Of a DNA stretch of 64,000 nucleotides, positions 9,292 through 17,791 are shown piece by piece. Source of the stretch: DATBJG01 sp963790545 (lineage in GTDB: Bacteria > Acidobacteriota > Vicinamibacteria > Vicinamibacterales > JAMQPK01); the NCBI GenBank assembly GCA_963790545.1, contig CAWBPA010000017.1, positions 1 through 64,000 of the forward strand, in the 5' to 3' direction. A program made the translations under genes and the position numbers. Positions within the stretch are counted from its first letter, which is position 1, and every line of letters begins with the position of its first letter. Under the pieces are notes generated by a model that worked only from the letters and a program-made list of their open reading frames with translations, ran no database searches and was not told the DNA's origin.

Positions 9292-10140
9292 TCAGCCGGA
9301 CGCGGCGAGCCGCGCGAACTGACGCTTCAGCGCGTTGACCTCTGCCACGTAGCGGCGGGCGTCGTGGTCGCCGCATCGCTGGCCGCGTCTGAACCGGAAC
9401 CCGCGACGCGCGTATGCGTTGCCGGCCTCGCTCCCGCACAGGTGGATGACTGCCGCGAGGTCCTGCCGCTGCTGCAGCGAAGCGGTGGCGATGCGGTTGC
9501 GCCCGAGAGTGCGCGCGACCGTGCGATCCAGCAGCGCTGCGGTCATTTCCACCGCGTGCCCGGGCACCACGCGCGTGTAGAGCGCATTGAACCAGCACGA
9601 CCGCGGGTCGTGCCAGGGACCGTCCTCGACTACGATGTGCTCATGGATGCAGTAGCGTCTGGCTTCGGCGAAGGTGCCGTCGGTGATCTGAAACATGCCG
9701 ACTGCGCTCGAGGCCGGCCGGTACAACTCGAATGGGTTCCAGCTGAGTCGCCACCGCCAATAGGTTCGTGCCATCGGGTCGCCGCTGCCCTCCACCTGGG
9801 CCAGTGCGGCCAGCACTTCCGGCGTGATGACCGCGGTGGAGTGCTTGGCGAAGAGCGGGCCGTATTGCCGCCAGGTCTGCGCTGGAGGCTTAACGAGTGA
9901 GCCGCTGACCGGGAAGAATACCTCGGTCGGCTTGCGGGCCACCTGCACCATCCAGTTCACCGCCGCCCAGACCGCCACCAGTAGAACCGTCCCGACGACG
10001 ATCCGGATGGCCAATGGGGCGACCCGCAAGGCCAGAAGCGCGCGTCCGGCCAGGCGCCAGGCCGCCGCCGAGCGGCACGCGCGACGGCTTCGGGTGCGCG
10101 TCCTCCGGGGTGCGCCGTGTGAAATCGTCGCGTAGGGCAT
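9292..10140 (-). CDS. lytic transglycosylase-like protein with membrane anchor
   Basis: The ATG at 10140 is preceded by GGAGGGGAG. A very basic N-terminus leads to a membrane segment (VVGTVLLVAVWAAVNWMVQV). The SLT-type lysozyme-like domain follows, with ITPEVLAALAQVEGSGDPMA (the catalytic Glu is probably the E of QVEGSG) and SAVGMFQITDGTFAEAR, the family glutamine-containing signature. Several cysteines follow the core (YCIHEHI, RSCWF, HLCGSEAGN), suggesting disulfides in a periplasmic domain. Such enzymes cut peptidoglycan glycan strands. About 282 residues. Neighbours give no further hint. Confidence 0.75.
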   Translation of the reverse strand: MPYATISHGAPRRTRTRSRRACRSAAAWRLAGRALLALRVAPLAIRIVVGTVLLVAVWAAVNWMVQVARKPTEVFFPVSGSLVKPPAQTWRQYGPLFAKHSTAVITPEVLAALAQVEGSGDPMARTYWRWRLSWNPFELYRPASSAVGMFQITDGTFAEARRYCIHEHIVVEDGPWHDPRSCWFNALYTRVVPGHAVEMTAALLDRTVARTLGRNRIATASLQQRQDLAAVIHLCGSEAGNAYARRGFRFRRGQRCGDHDARRYVAEVNALKRQFARLAASG

Positions 10141-10470
10141 GACGGCTACTCCCCTCCAGTATGCGCGGGCCGCCGGTTTCCGGCCACTCCAGCGGGTGGG
10201 GGTCACATCCAGCGCGCCGGCAGGCGTCGCCACTGGATCAGGACGGAGCTGTATCCTGACGGGACGCCACGGACGCCTCAGCAACGGTGGCGTCTTGAAC
10301 CGGCCGAAATTGTTCCAGGGGTGAGCTGGGTGACTGGGATTCGAACTGAAAGGCCGCCACTACCGTTGGACGGCTTTGTGAATGGCGACGATTTAGCGAT
10401 TGCTCCTGTGTACCCGCCAAGTATCTATTAAGCAACAGTCGCCCCACTAATCCGAACGCCCGTTGTTAGA
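10141..10470. other. intergenic, no gene seen
   Basis: About 330 bases without a convincing frame. A stretch near 10335 reads GGGATTCGAAC, which looks like a tRNA T-arm on the other strand, but the flanking bases do not pair as a T-stem and no acceptor stem can be drawn. Confidence 0.4.
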
Positions 10471-10610
10471 TGCGTCGGGGGCAAGGTCGGAGATCGTCCA
10501 GTACCTGGCGACGTACTTCTTTGCGAAACGGACACACCGGATCTCGAAGTCAACCCAGAACAGGCACTTCAAGCGGCCATCGGACACTTCCGAGGATGGC
10601 GACGGCAAGG
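10471..10610 (+). pseudogene. internally deleted remnant of an S41 peptidase gene
   Basis: The first ~67 bases match 5313-5379 of the S41 peptidase gene almost base for base (the segment coding EIVQYLATYFFAKRTH). The next ~75 bases match 5690-5766, its extreme 3' end. About 310 bases between are missing. The few differences (for example G for C, and GCAAGG for ATAAGG at the stop codon) show it is a diverged copy, not the same molecule. No start or flanking part of the gene is present. Confidence 0.8.
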
Positions 10611-10693
10611 GATATGAGCCCGGGCTCATGACAGTTCACAAGCCCGGGCCTCACAACGTCTGAAATCCCACAGGCTCTCGTATTCGGTCGCAC

Positions 10694-10900
10694 TTATTCG
10701 CGACGCGACTTCCCCGGCCAGAAAACCACGAGCGTGATGCAGAAGAGGCTCACGATTCCAACTATCCACAATCCGGCCGTCGTACCTATTTCCAGATAGC
10801 CACCTGCGGATGAGAAGCGGTAGTAGTACCGCCAAGAGTACGGCTGCGATTGCAAACCCTGCAACAGACTTGGAAGACGAGTTGAATGATTCGTTTCATT
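10694..10900 (-). pseudogene. small two-helix membrane protein, frameshifted
   Basis: The ATG shares one base with the TAA of the upstream exported protein, so the two were probably translated together. The start frame (MKRIIQLVF) closes after 37 codons. A one-base shift opens SVAGFAIAAVLLAVLLPLLI, a good membrane segment. A further shift gives GLWIVGIVSLFCITLVVFWP, another membrane segment, ending GKSRRE at 10694. The reconstruction is a roughly 65-residue protein with two membrane helices. Function is unknown. Confidence 0.4.
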
Positions 10901-11696
10901 AGCTTGGAATGGCCATGCAGGCAATGAATTGATACGCGTACTGTTGCGACCGTGCGCCAAATTCGAGTGCGCAGAGTGGGGCGAACAAGAAGTAGTCCCA
11001 GTATGAATATGTGTTAATGCAACCCGTGTACGCATCCCACGAATACATGAGCGCGCGCTCGTACATTCCTACGCAATCCTTGAACTCGTTTTGCGTGGAC
11101 ATTGCACCGCTCGCCAGCCGCTGGCCCGCACGGATGCGACGCGCAAAGCGTCTACCCACCCGATCGACAGCCCCCTCGTCCCCATCGAGTGTGGCGACAA
11201 TCGCCCCATCCACCAGGGCCGAGATCATGGCGGTGGTATCAGGTCCCTCACGACGTTCCATCCGCGCTGTAAGCGCCCGAAACGCACGAACTGCTGGCGA
11301 GCCCACGAGAAGGGTTCGGAAAGCGGTGCGTCGATCTTCAGACGCGTCAGTTGGTGAGAACAGAGCCGAGCGCGTTCCTCGAGAGACGGTGTATCCACTG
11401 CTTTTGAGCGTGAACGCGACGCGGTCCTTTCGATAGTTCAATACGATGGTTGCGTCGCCGGAAGCGGTGGCCCACTTGTCCACCGTGAGATCCCCTGATT
11501 CGACACGGCTCCATGCCGCGCCGTCGGCAGTCATGCCCAACGAGAAAGTTGCATTCAATGTGTCGTCGTGTTGCGGTTGGCCAATCAATCTGACGGTCCC
11601 ATCAACTTCGGGACCCGCTGTGGCCTGCCCCAGGCCGCCGGTCAACACCATGATTGTCCCCACCACCAGATGTCTCCACGCACTCGATCGATTCAT
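10899..11696 (-). CDS. exported protein of unknown function
   Basis: A 265-residue protein with a signal peptide (HLVVGTIMVLTGGLGQATA) starting at the ATG of 11696. The middle part is beta-rich with alternating charged and hydrophobic residues (DATIVLNYRKDRVAFTLKSS). The C-terminal 60 residues carry three cysteines and many aromatics (FKDCVGMYERALMYSWDAY, CINTYSYWDYF). No family recognised. It overlaps by one base with the small membrane protein downstream. Confidence 0.65.
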   Translation of the reverse strand: MNRSSAWRHLVVGTIMVLTGGLGQATAGPEVDGTVRLIGQPQHDDTLNATFSLGMTADGAAWSRVESGDLTVDKWATASGDATIVLNYRKDRVAFTLKSSGYTVSRGTRSALFSPTDASEDRRTAFRTLLVGSPAVRAFRALTARMERREGPDTTAMISALVDGAIVATLDGDEGAVDRVGRRFARRIRAGQRLASGAMSTQNEFKDCVGMYERALMYSWDAYTGCINTYSYWDYFLFAPLCALEFGARSQQYAYQFIACMAIPS

Positions 11697-11813
11697 ACGC
11701 GCCCCTGTCTTCCAGCAGGCTTCCGCCCGCCCAAAGACCAGCGCGTGACTTCCCAATCGCCTGCCCCCGCCAGTCGAGTATTGCCGCGAGGCCCGCGGCG
11801 TGCCTTGCATTTC

Positions 11814-12891
11814 CTACGGAGCAGGCCCCGCCATGTGGGTTACCGCAGGTTCGACCTTCTCATTTGTCGAATGACGATGACGCCCGACGTCAAGACATGC
11901 CTTGAGCATTGCACCGCCCGTGATGCGGGACGGAGGGTTGGATTCGTGCCGGGGGTTCCGGAGATACGCCTGCAAGGTGTGATAGCTGATGCCGAGAGCC
12001 TGGCAGGCCCGGCGTTTGTTGTATCCTGAGCGCGCGAGGACGAGTCGTGCGTAGCGACTACCCCACACCCGCAAACTGTCTCCTTGGGCCAGCGACGGCA
12101 ACAGAATCTCGCCGGTACTCGCCGCGCAGCCTGGTAGGCAGGTCATCGAGACCGATCAAATCGGATTGCGCAAGCGCAACAACTCCTTCCATCAGGCGCT
12201 CGAGCTCCCGGACGTTCCCTGGCCAGTCATAGGCGAGCAACGCATCAGCAGCATCCAGCGATAGTTCGAGGGGCCGCGTCTGCTTGTGCCTTGCCAAAAA
12301 GTGTCGTGCCAGCTCGAGAATGTCGTCGCGGCGGTTCCTCAATGGCGGCACATGCAACTCGACCCCGCTTAACCTGTAGAACAAGTCGGCCCGGAAGGCT
12401 CCGCGCTGAGCCTGAGTGGTGAGACTCTGGTTTGTGGCTGCGACAAGCCGTGTGTTGACTCGGCGAGGTGAACTGCCGCCGACTCGTTCTACCGCCAAAT
12501 CTTGTATTGCTCTGAGGAGTTTCGCTTGAGCCGATGGTGAAAGGTCGGACACTTCGTCCAGAAACAGCGTTCCGCCATCGGCTTGTTCGAATTTGCCACG
12601 GCGCCCGCGCACACCCGTCGCGATTCGCTCTTCAATCCCGAACAGCTCCGCCTCAAGCAAGGACTCCACAAGCGCCGCGCAATTCACCGCCACGAACGGC
12701 CCCCGACGACGACCGCTGACGTCGTGAATTGACCGGGCGACGAGCTCTTTCCCGGTGCCACTTTCGCCTTCGATGAGGATGGTAAAGTCCGTTACGGCCA
12801 CACGCTCGATACGCGCCCGCAGAGCGCGCATCGCGGGACTGGATCCCACCAGAGGTGCCGAGTCCTCCGGCCGCAGATGCGCTCGCCACAT
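11814..12891 (-). CDS. AAA+ enhancer-binding-type regulator lacking GAFTGA (frameshifted)
   Basis: The protein begins almost at the AAA+ domain, with no receiver or GAF domain. Walker A is GESGTGKELVARSIH, Walker B is GGTLFLDEVSDLSPSAQAKL, and the sensor/R-finger region is GAFRADLFYRLSGVELHVPP. Where sigma-54 activators have GAFTGA after ELFG, this one reads ELFGIEERIATGVRGRRGKF, so the sigma-54 contact loop is missing. The frame breaks near 12110. The Fis-type helix-turn-helix (YNKRRACQALGISYHTLQAY) follows in another frame, and the frame ends at 11814. DNA binding is likely; classical sigma-54 activation is not. Confidence 0.75.
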
Positions 12892-13168
12892 GCGGGTGCC
12901 CCTTGGGTCGGAAGGACGACTTGGCGCGAGTGCGAGCGTTTCTGATCACGCTCAGCTGAAGAATTGGTCATCGTCATCGGTCGATCACCTCGAAGCAGTC
13001 AACGTCGTGTCGGTCACAACGGGCCTTCAAACCCAGTGCCAGCCCGTGCAAGGATTCGCGCGTTTCACTGCGTGTGGATTTTGGCAGGGCTGGGCCGCGC
13101 GCCGGCCACAGCGTGGGTAGTAAGTGCCCATCGCTCTTCGCTTCACACAGAGTCCACATGGGTAGTGC

Positions 13169-14075
13169 CTACCCAACCTCGTGCGAACAGATAGTCGACA
13201 ACTCGAGCATCTGATCGAAGGCGACCGCAGACCGATAAAAGACCACGTCGGAGTCGATGGCACATACATAGGACCGGACTATCCGTGCACGAATGGTCCG
13301 CGCCTGCCCGTTTCGGCCGAAACGAAGCTCGACGCGGGAGTTCGGTACGAGTCGTGTCGTGCTCTGAATCAACGCACCCAGACTCGACAAATTGAGTACC
13401 TGAACGTCGTGGCCCGGCCTGATGCGAGCCGCGGCCCACGTGTCATGCTGCGAGCAAACGGAGCGGGGACAGGCTCGGCGTTCGCGGAGCGTCATAGAAT
13501 CAATCCACCGGCGATTTTGAAAGTCGAAGCGCAGGACGGTGATACGCCCGGTGACGCCAAGAATCCGAACGGCAAACTGATGTTTGGGTCGGCCCCGAAT
13601 GTACAACGTGCCGGATGTGGCGGAACCAAGTGGACTGAAGCTCAGAAATTCCGAACGCCCAATTCGAATGGGATCACCATTGAGTTCCTCGTCAGGACTG
13701 ACGGGCGAGACCCCGTCAGCTATCCCAAACGTCACGCCTGGAAAGTGAAACTCCAACGCCTCCAACGGGCCCTGTGGAACGATCCACGTTGCGCGCCACG
13801 TCAGCGGTTCGGAGGCCATCGCCATTGCCATCAACATAGGTTCGGAAATGATATCGGCCGTCCCGGTTTTCAAAGCGGAGCGCGACATAAGTCGAACGTT
13901 TCACGGCATCCATGCGGCTTAACGCAAGTTTTCCAGCGAGGTACCGTGCGGCAGCGGCAGCTCGCGCGTGGTCGACCGCGGACGACATGATCGGTACAGC
14001 CATCCCGCTCACAATGGTGAGTAGCGTGATGGCGACAAGCAATTCGAGCAGCGAGTACCCTCGAGACATGCCCAT
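13169..14075 (-). CDS. GspH/FimT-type pseudopilin with C-terminal PilZ domain (frameshifted)
   Basis: The N-terminus is a type IV prepilin signal: MSRG followed by YSLLELLVAITLLTIVSGMA, with the Gly cleavage site and the Glu at +5. The GspH-like domain continues through ALSRMDAVKRSTYVALRFEN. A one-base shift near 13780 joins it to PQGPLEALEFHFPG and GTLYIRGRPKHQFAVRI. The last ~90 residues form a PilZ domain with both c-di-GMP motifs, RACPR (RxxxR) and NLSSLG (NxSxxG). Pseudopilins act in the envelope and PilZ domains in the cytoplasm. The join is therefore odd, and could be a lost stop between two genes (the PilZ part can start at MTLRERR). Start 14075 or 14069. Confidence 0.65.
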
Positions 14076-14132
14076 TCGTTCATGCAGACAGCAGGCGGGA
14101 CCAGGTGCCGTCCCGCCTGCCAAGGGTGGGAA

Positions 14133-14471
14133 TCAGCGGGCGGCTTGACCGGAAGCCTCGGTTTTGGGGGGCACCACGGTGATAAGCGGTTTCAACTTCA
14201 GAAAGCTCTTTTCTCCAACACCTCGGACGTTCATCAGTTCCTCGATTTTCTTGAAGCCTCCATTCTTTTGGCGGTATTCGATGATTCGCTCAGCCGTTCT
14301 CGCCCCGATGCCGGGCAGCGACTCGAGCTGGGTGGCTGTGGCAGCGTTGAGGTTGAGTGGGCTCGTGGCGGCCTGTGAACCGGCGTCCGGCGCGGGTCGC
14401 TGGGCGAGGACGGGGACAGCAAAAGTCAGGACCATCAACGCGCCCGCGACACACCAGAAACATCGACGCAT
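14133..14471 (-). CDS. ComEA-like helix-hairpin-helix DNA-binding protein
   Basis: A 112-residue exported protein. The signal peptide is CFWCVAGALMVLTFAVPVLA, then a short linker, then a double helix-hairpin-helix domain (LNLNAATATQLESLPGIGAR, IIEYRQKNGGFKKIEEL, VRGVGEKSFLKLKPLI). This is the ComEA DNA-receptor type used in natural transformation. GGAGGAAG precedes the ATG. It lies upstream of the pseudopilin gene on the same strand, which fits a type IV pilus or competence setting, although no other competence gene is in the window. Confidence 0.85.
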   Translation of the reverse strand: MRRCFWCVAGALMVLTFAVPVLAQRPAPDAGSQAATSPLNLNAATATQLESLPGIGARTAERIIEYRQKNGGFKKIEELMNVRGVGEKSFLKLKPLITVVPPKTEASGQAAR

Positions 14472-14785
14472 GCTTCCTCCTTCGTGAATGACCTGAGATC
14501 ACAGTTCCGGGGCCGCGAGAACTCCGGAATTGGGGCCTCGCGCCGATCTCACGAAAGGCCCTGGCGAGACCGCGACGGTCAACGGGAAGTCAGGCCGCCA
14601 ACAGGTGTTTCAACCAGGGCCGGCATGCGTTGAGGCAAGAACAGCGCCCGGTTGGCTATGGCAAAGAGCGTTACAGGAAGCTGTTGAAGGCGTGGATGTT
14701 CAGCGTGCAGGTCGTGAGAGACCGCATCGGACTGGACGAATCGTCGTCTCTAGCTGACGCCGCGGGTTACCCGTCGCAACGACAC
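14472..14785. other. intergenic, no gene seen
   Basis: About 310 bases between two minus-strand genes. It holds no frame with a recognisable domain. Confidence 0.4.
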
Positions 14786-15616
14786 TCAGCGGTCGCCAAC
14801 AAATAGTTGCTGAGTAATGCGCTCGAAAGGAAAGCCATTCGGGTCAATGCCGGTCATCAGGACTCGAAACTCCGTGCTGGGCAGGGTGACGTCAGACGCG
14901 TACGTTCTGCGCGCGTCCACCTGTTGCTCCAGCCCGAGTTCGACGGTCTGGAGCAGCGCCGCACGCATTGAGATGAAGTGAAATTCAACCTGACGCGGCT
15001 CTCCGCTCATGGTCGCCTCGAGCCGGACTGATTCCCCAAGTGGCGCCAGCCCCGCGATCGGCACACCGTCTCTGACAAATGACACGGCCGTGAGCGCGAG
15101 GTCCGCCTTCGCGTTCACGATCAGGGAAAAGAAGCCGCGCCCGGCCATCCTCACCTTCCACGTCCCCGGGCTCGGCGCTTTGATGGTGAAGAGGCGGATT
15201 GCATCGTATGCGCGATAGGTCACCTCGGGAGCATCAACCGGAAGCTCGTCGCCCGACGGCTGAATGATCGTGACGAATTGCAGGCACTGGACGGATATGA
15301 AGAAGTAAGCGCTTTCGATCGTCGAGTCGAGTGGAATTTCGAAGTCGTGCACGCCTTCGTTGAGCTGACCGCCGGCGCGAATCACGGTTTCTCGGTGGTC
15401 CCTCGAGGCCGACATGTCGTCGGCAGCCCCTGATACTTCGGTTGGTTTGAATAGCAGTACCTTGCCACCGGTGGCTTCGGCCGAGCGGATGTACGAAGGA
15501 TCTACCTTCCCCGAGCAGGGCCAGCCGGTCTGGGGTTTTGGCAGCTCACGTTGTGCAGTCGCAGGAAGGGGTGCGCACAGGACGAGGGCAACGCAGGCGA
15601 CCGGTCTGAGTAGCAT
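14786..15616 (-). CDS. exported protein of unknown function
   Basis: A 276-residue protein starting at MLLRPVACVALVLCAPLPAT, a clear signal peptide. The mature part begins with a Cys-containing segment (TGWPCSGKVDPSYIRSAEAT). Then come a beta-sandwich-like region (HDFEIPLDSTIESAYFFISV, VTIIQPSGDELPVDAPEV) and a second one (GTWKVRMAGRGFFSLIVNAK). The pattern resembles the domains that follow VWA modules in hemicentin-like proteins, but no metal-binding VWA domain is present here. Function unknown. Confidence 0.6.
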   Translation of the reverse strand: MLLRPVACVALVLCAPLPATAQRELPKPQTGWPCSGKVDPSYIRSAEATGGKVLLFKPTEVSGAADDMSASRDHRETVIRAGGQLNEGVHDFEIPLDSTIESAYFFISVQCLQFVTIIQPSGDELPVDAPEVTYRAYDAIRLFTIKAPSPGTWKVRMAGRGFFSLIVNAKADLALTAVSFVRDGVPIAGLAPLGESVRLEATMSGEPRQVEFHFISMRAALLQTVELGLEQQVDARRTYASDVTLPSTEFRVLMTGIDPNGFPFERITQQLFVGDR

Positions 15617-15734
15617 CTGACAATACGTGTCGGGCGTGGATCGGCGGGGCGATAGCGACGCAAAGTGCAAACGGTGTCTTTTATGAGAACATGCCGAGCG
15701 GCCAGGCAGTTTGGGGCCAGCACGGGAGGTCACG

Positions 15735-16253
15735 ATGGCGATCATTGGTGCACATGTCCTGCTTTACACTCCGAAAGCCGAGGAACTCCGCGCAACGTTC
15801 CGCAACGTGTTCGGCTGGCGCTATGTGGACGTCGGCGATGGGTGGCTGATCTTTGGCCTGCCGCCCGCCGAACTCGGCGTGCATCCGGCCGAGGGCCCGA
15901 CATACGAGTCGGGCGTCCGCCATCAGCTCACTTTCATGTGCGACAACATCGAGAGCACAATCCGGGATCTGCGAGCGAAGGGCATCATCGTCACGGGCGA
16001 GCCTCGAGACGAAGGCTGGGGAATTACGACGATGCTCAATTTACCCGGTGATGTCGAAGTGATGCTGTACGAGCCACGCCACCCCGTGGCGATCGACGTC
16101 CCTAAACGCAGCGTTCCAGGTGGCGCACGCAGCACGGCGAAGAAAGCGGCCGCAACCCGTAAGCGCCGGGCGGCTGGAGCGAAAGCGGCTCGAACCCGGA
16201 AGCGACGTCACGCCGGAAAGAAAGCGGTGGGGGCAAACAAAAGGCGAATCTGA
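15735..16253 (+). CDS. VOC/glyoxalase-like protein with histone-H1-like tail
   Basis: Residues 1-118 form a single VOC (glyoxalase/bleomycin-resistance) unit: IIGAHVLLYTPKAEELRATF, GWRYVDVGDGWLIFGLPPAE and TMLNLPGDVEVMLYEPRHP. The ATG is preceded by GGGAGG. The last ~50 residues are a low-complexity basic tail with repeats of the type KKAAATRKRRAAGAKAARTR. The substrate is unknown; VOC enzymes are usually metal-dependent lyases, isomerases or dioxygenases acting on small molecules. The tail resembles bacterial H1-like nucleoid proteins and suggests nucleic-acid binding by inference. Confidence 0.75.
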   Translation: MAIIGAHVLLYTPKAEELRATFRNVFGWRYVDVGDGWLIFGLPPAELGVHPAEGPTYESGVRHQLTFMCDNIESTIRDLRAKGIIVTGEPRDEGWGITTMLNLPGDVEVMLYEPRHPVAIDVPKRSVPGGARSTAKKAAATRKRRAAGAKAARTRKRRHAGKKAVGANKRRI

Positions 16254-16266
16254 TACGCTTTGGGCC

Positions 16267-16563
16267 GTGACACTGCGGGTTTGCACCGTGGGCTTCAAGG
16301 ACGTGCGGGGGATCCGTCACAGCGCGGACGTCGAGGCTGAGAGCCTTAATGAAGCCGTCGTTCTGGCGGTCCGGCGGTTTCGCCAGGACCCATGGATGCC
16401 GCAAGTTGGGACTGCGACCGTTCTTGACGTTGAAGTCCGGGAGCCATCAACGAAGCACTCGATCTCGCTTCAGCAGGTCGAACGGTGGCTCGCGGGTGCG
16501 TCGTCGAATCCGACTGAGGCAATGAAGAAAGCGAAATTGAAAATGATTTTGGTTCAGAGCTGA
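16267..16563 (+). CDS. small conserved protein of unknown function
   Basis: A GTG start 14 nt after the VOC gene opens a 98-residue protein: TLRVCTVGFKDVRGIRHSAD, then VEAESLNEAVVLAVRRFRQD and EVREPSTKHSISLQQVERWL. It looks like a compact alpha/beta protein of a type I associate with acidobacterial genomes; no function is known. It is probably cotranscribed with the VOC gene. Confidence 0.6.
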   Translation: MTLRVCTVGFKDVRGIRHSADVEAESLNEAVVLAVRRFRQDPWMPQVGTATVLDVEVREPSTKHSISLQQVERWLAGASSNPTEAMKKAKLKMILVQS

Positions 16564-16579
16564 GGGCAGCCGAGTTTCT

Positions 16580-16985
16580 TTACTTCGCCCGGCCCACTCC
16601 CCAACCAATCAACGTCCCCGCGCCGGCTCCCCACCATGATCCGACCATCGCGGCACCGCCGGCATTGAGAGGGAAGCAGCCATCGCGGCATGAAGCGGCA
16701 CCCCAGGCAGCACCGACGCTTGCGCCGACAATGAGGCCAAACCACACGGGATGTCGCTCCATCCAGGGCTTCGTCTCTACAGGCGACTGCTGAGCAGCCG
16801 TCTGCCTGAGCGCATCTCGCGATGCGACGCCTATGACCTCGCGCATGATTGCAAGCTCGACCGCTCTCTGATCCAATGTCTTCTCACGATTGATGACTCC
16901 CGAGGGCGAGCTGAGGCTCCGCCGCAAAGACAACCGAGGACCATGACAGCAAACCGGCAAGCAGCGCTGCGATGAGTTTGGCCAT
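16580..16985 (-). CDS. exported glycine-zipper protein (frameshifted)
   Basis: The start is the ATG at 16985 with GGAG upstream, giving the signal peptide MAKLIAALLAGLLSWSSVVF. The start frame closes at about 16890. A one-base shift leads to NREKTLDQRAVELAIMREVI and then HPVWFGLIVGASVGAAWGAA and GGAAMVGSWWGAGAGTLIGW, a Gly-zipper membrane-associating segment ending at 16580. About 134 residues after repair. Glycine-zipper proteins insert in or span membranes. It is convergent with the preceding small gene. Confidence 0.55.
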
Positions 16986-17224
16986 AACGTCTCCATTCCT
17001 GGCGTGTTTTCAAGGAGGTTGGACTACAAGGCGGGACCAAGACCTGTGCCCACGGTGGAGGCGCCGAATTCAAGGCAGATCAGCGTTGAGGCCCTGTCGA
17101 CGAACGCTGAGCGTTTTCAAGACTGAGGGCAAACGACGAGGTTTGTAATGAACGGTGACCGACAGTCGACACGACATCAGCCAGGCTCATACACGGAACT
17201 CTTTGCCAGGACGATAAAGTAGCC

Positions 17225-17780
17225 ATGGTCCTATGCAGAACCCTCGGTGTTTTTGTCCTTGTCGCGTCATTCCCTAGTCAGACTTCCGCGCAGTCAGCCC
17301 ACGGCCCGGACGCCGGCTCACGCGTGCGACTTGAGGCCGCTGCTGTCTCTCCTGAGCCGCTCGTCGGGACCATCGTGACGCAAGACCAGACGACCTTGGA
17401 ACTCCAGGTGGCTGATCAGGAGGACCCGATAGTCGTGCCTCGGGATGCAATCACGAAGATAGAGATGAGCACCGGGCGCCGGTCCAGGGGCCATGGCGCG
17501 TGGATTGGTGCCCTGGTGGGCGGTGCGAGTGGCGCGATTGCCGGTACTGGCAACGCCAGAAAAACCGTGTAATCCCAACGTTGCTTTCGGGTGTCTGCGG
17601 ATCATCTCGAAGGGACAAGCCGCCGCGATGCTTGGCGGACTCGGCGCCGGTCTCGGTGCCCTGATTGGGCTGGCAATTCCGCCTGGTGAGAAGTGGACGG
17701 CAGTGCCCACCGGGCTACGGGTCAGCGTCACCCCCACGCTCAAAGGCGACGTTCAGATCTCCTTGTCTTTCGCATTTTAG
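17225..17780 (+). CDS. exported protein with glycine-zipper C-terminus (frameshifted)
   Basis: The signal peptide is LGVFVLVASFPSQTSAQ. A small beta domain follows (VRLEAAAVSPEPLVGTIVTQ, TLELQVADQEDPIVVPRDAI, TKIEMSTGRRSRGHGAWIGA), then GALVGGASGAIAGTG. A one-base shift near 17560 leads to QAAAMLGGLGAGLGALIGLA and the beta end LRVSVTPTLKGDVQISLSFA. The layout (signal, SH3-like beta domain, Gly-rich membrane hairpin, beta tail) is the same as in the gene at 28944-29540, so the two are probably paralogues. Function unknown. Confidence 0.6.
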
Positions 17781-17791
17781 GAGTTCGCCAG

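Noticed and set aside
10325..10350. GGGATTCGAAC, resembling a tRNA T-arm on the minus strand
   Set aside because: The flanking bases do not form a T-stem, and no anticodon arm or acceptor stem can be drawn.
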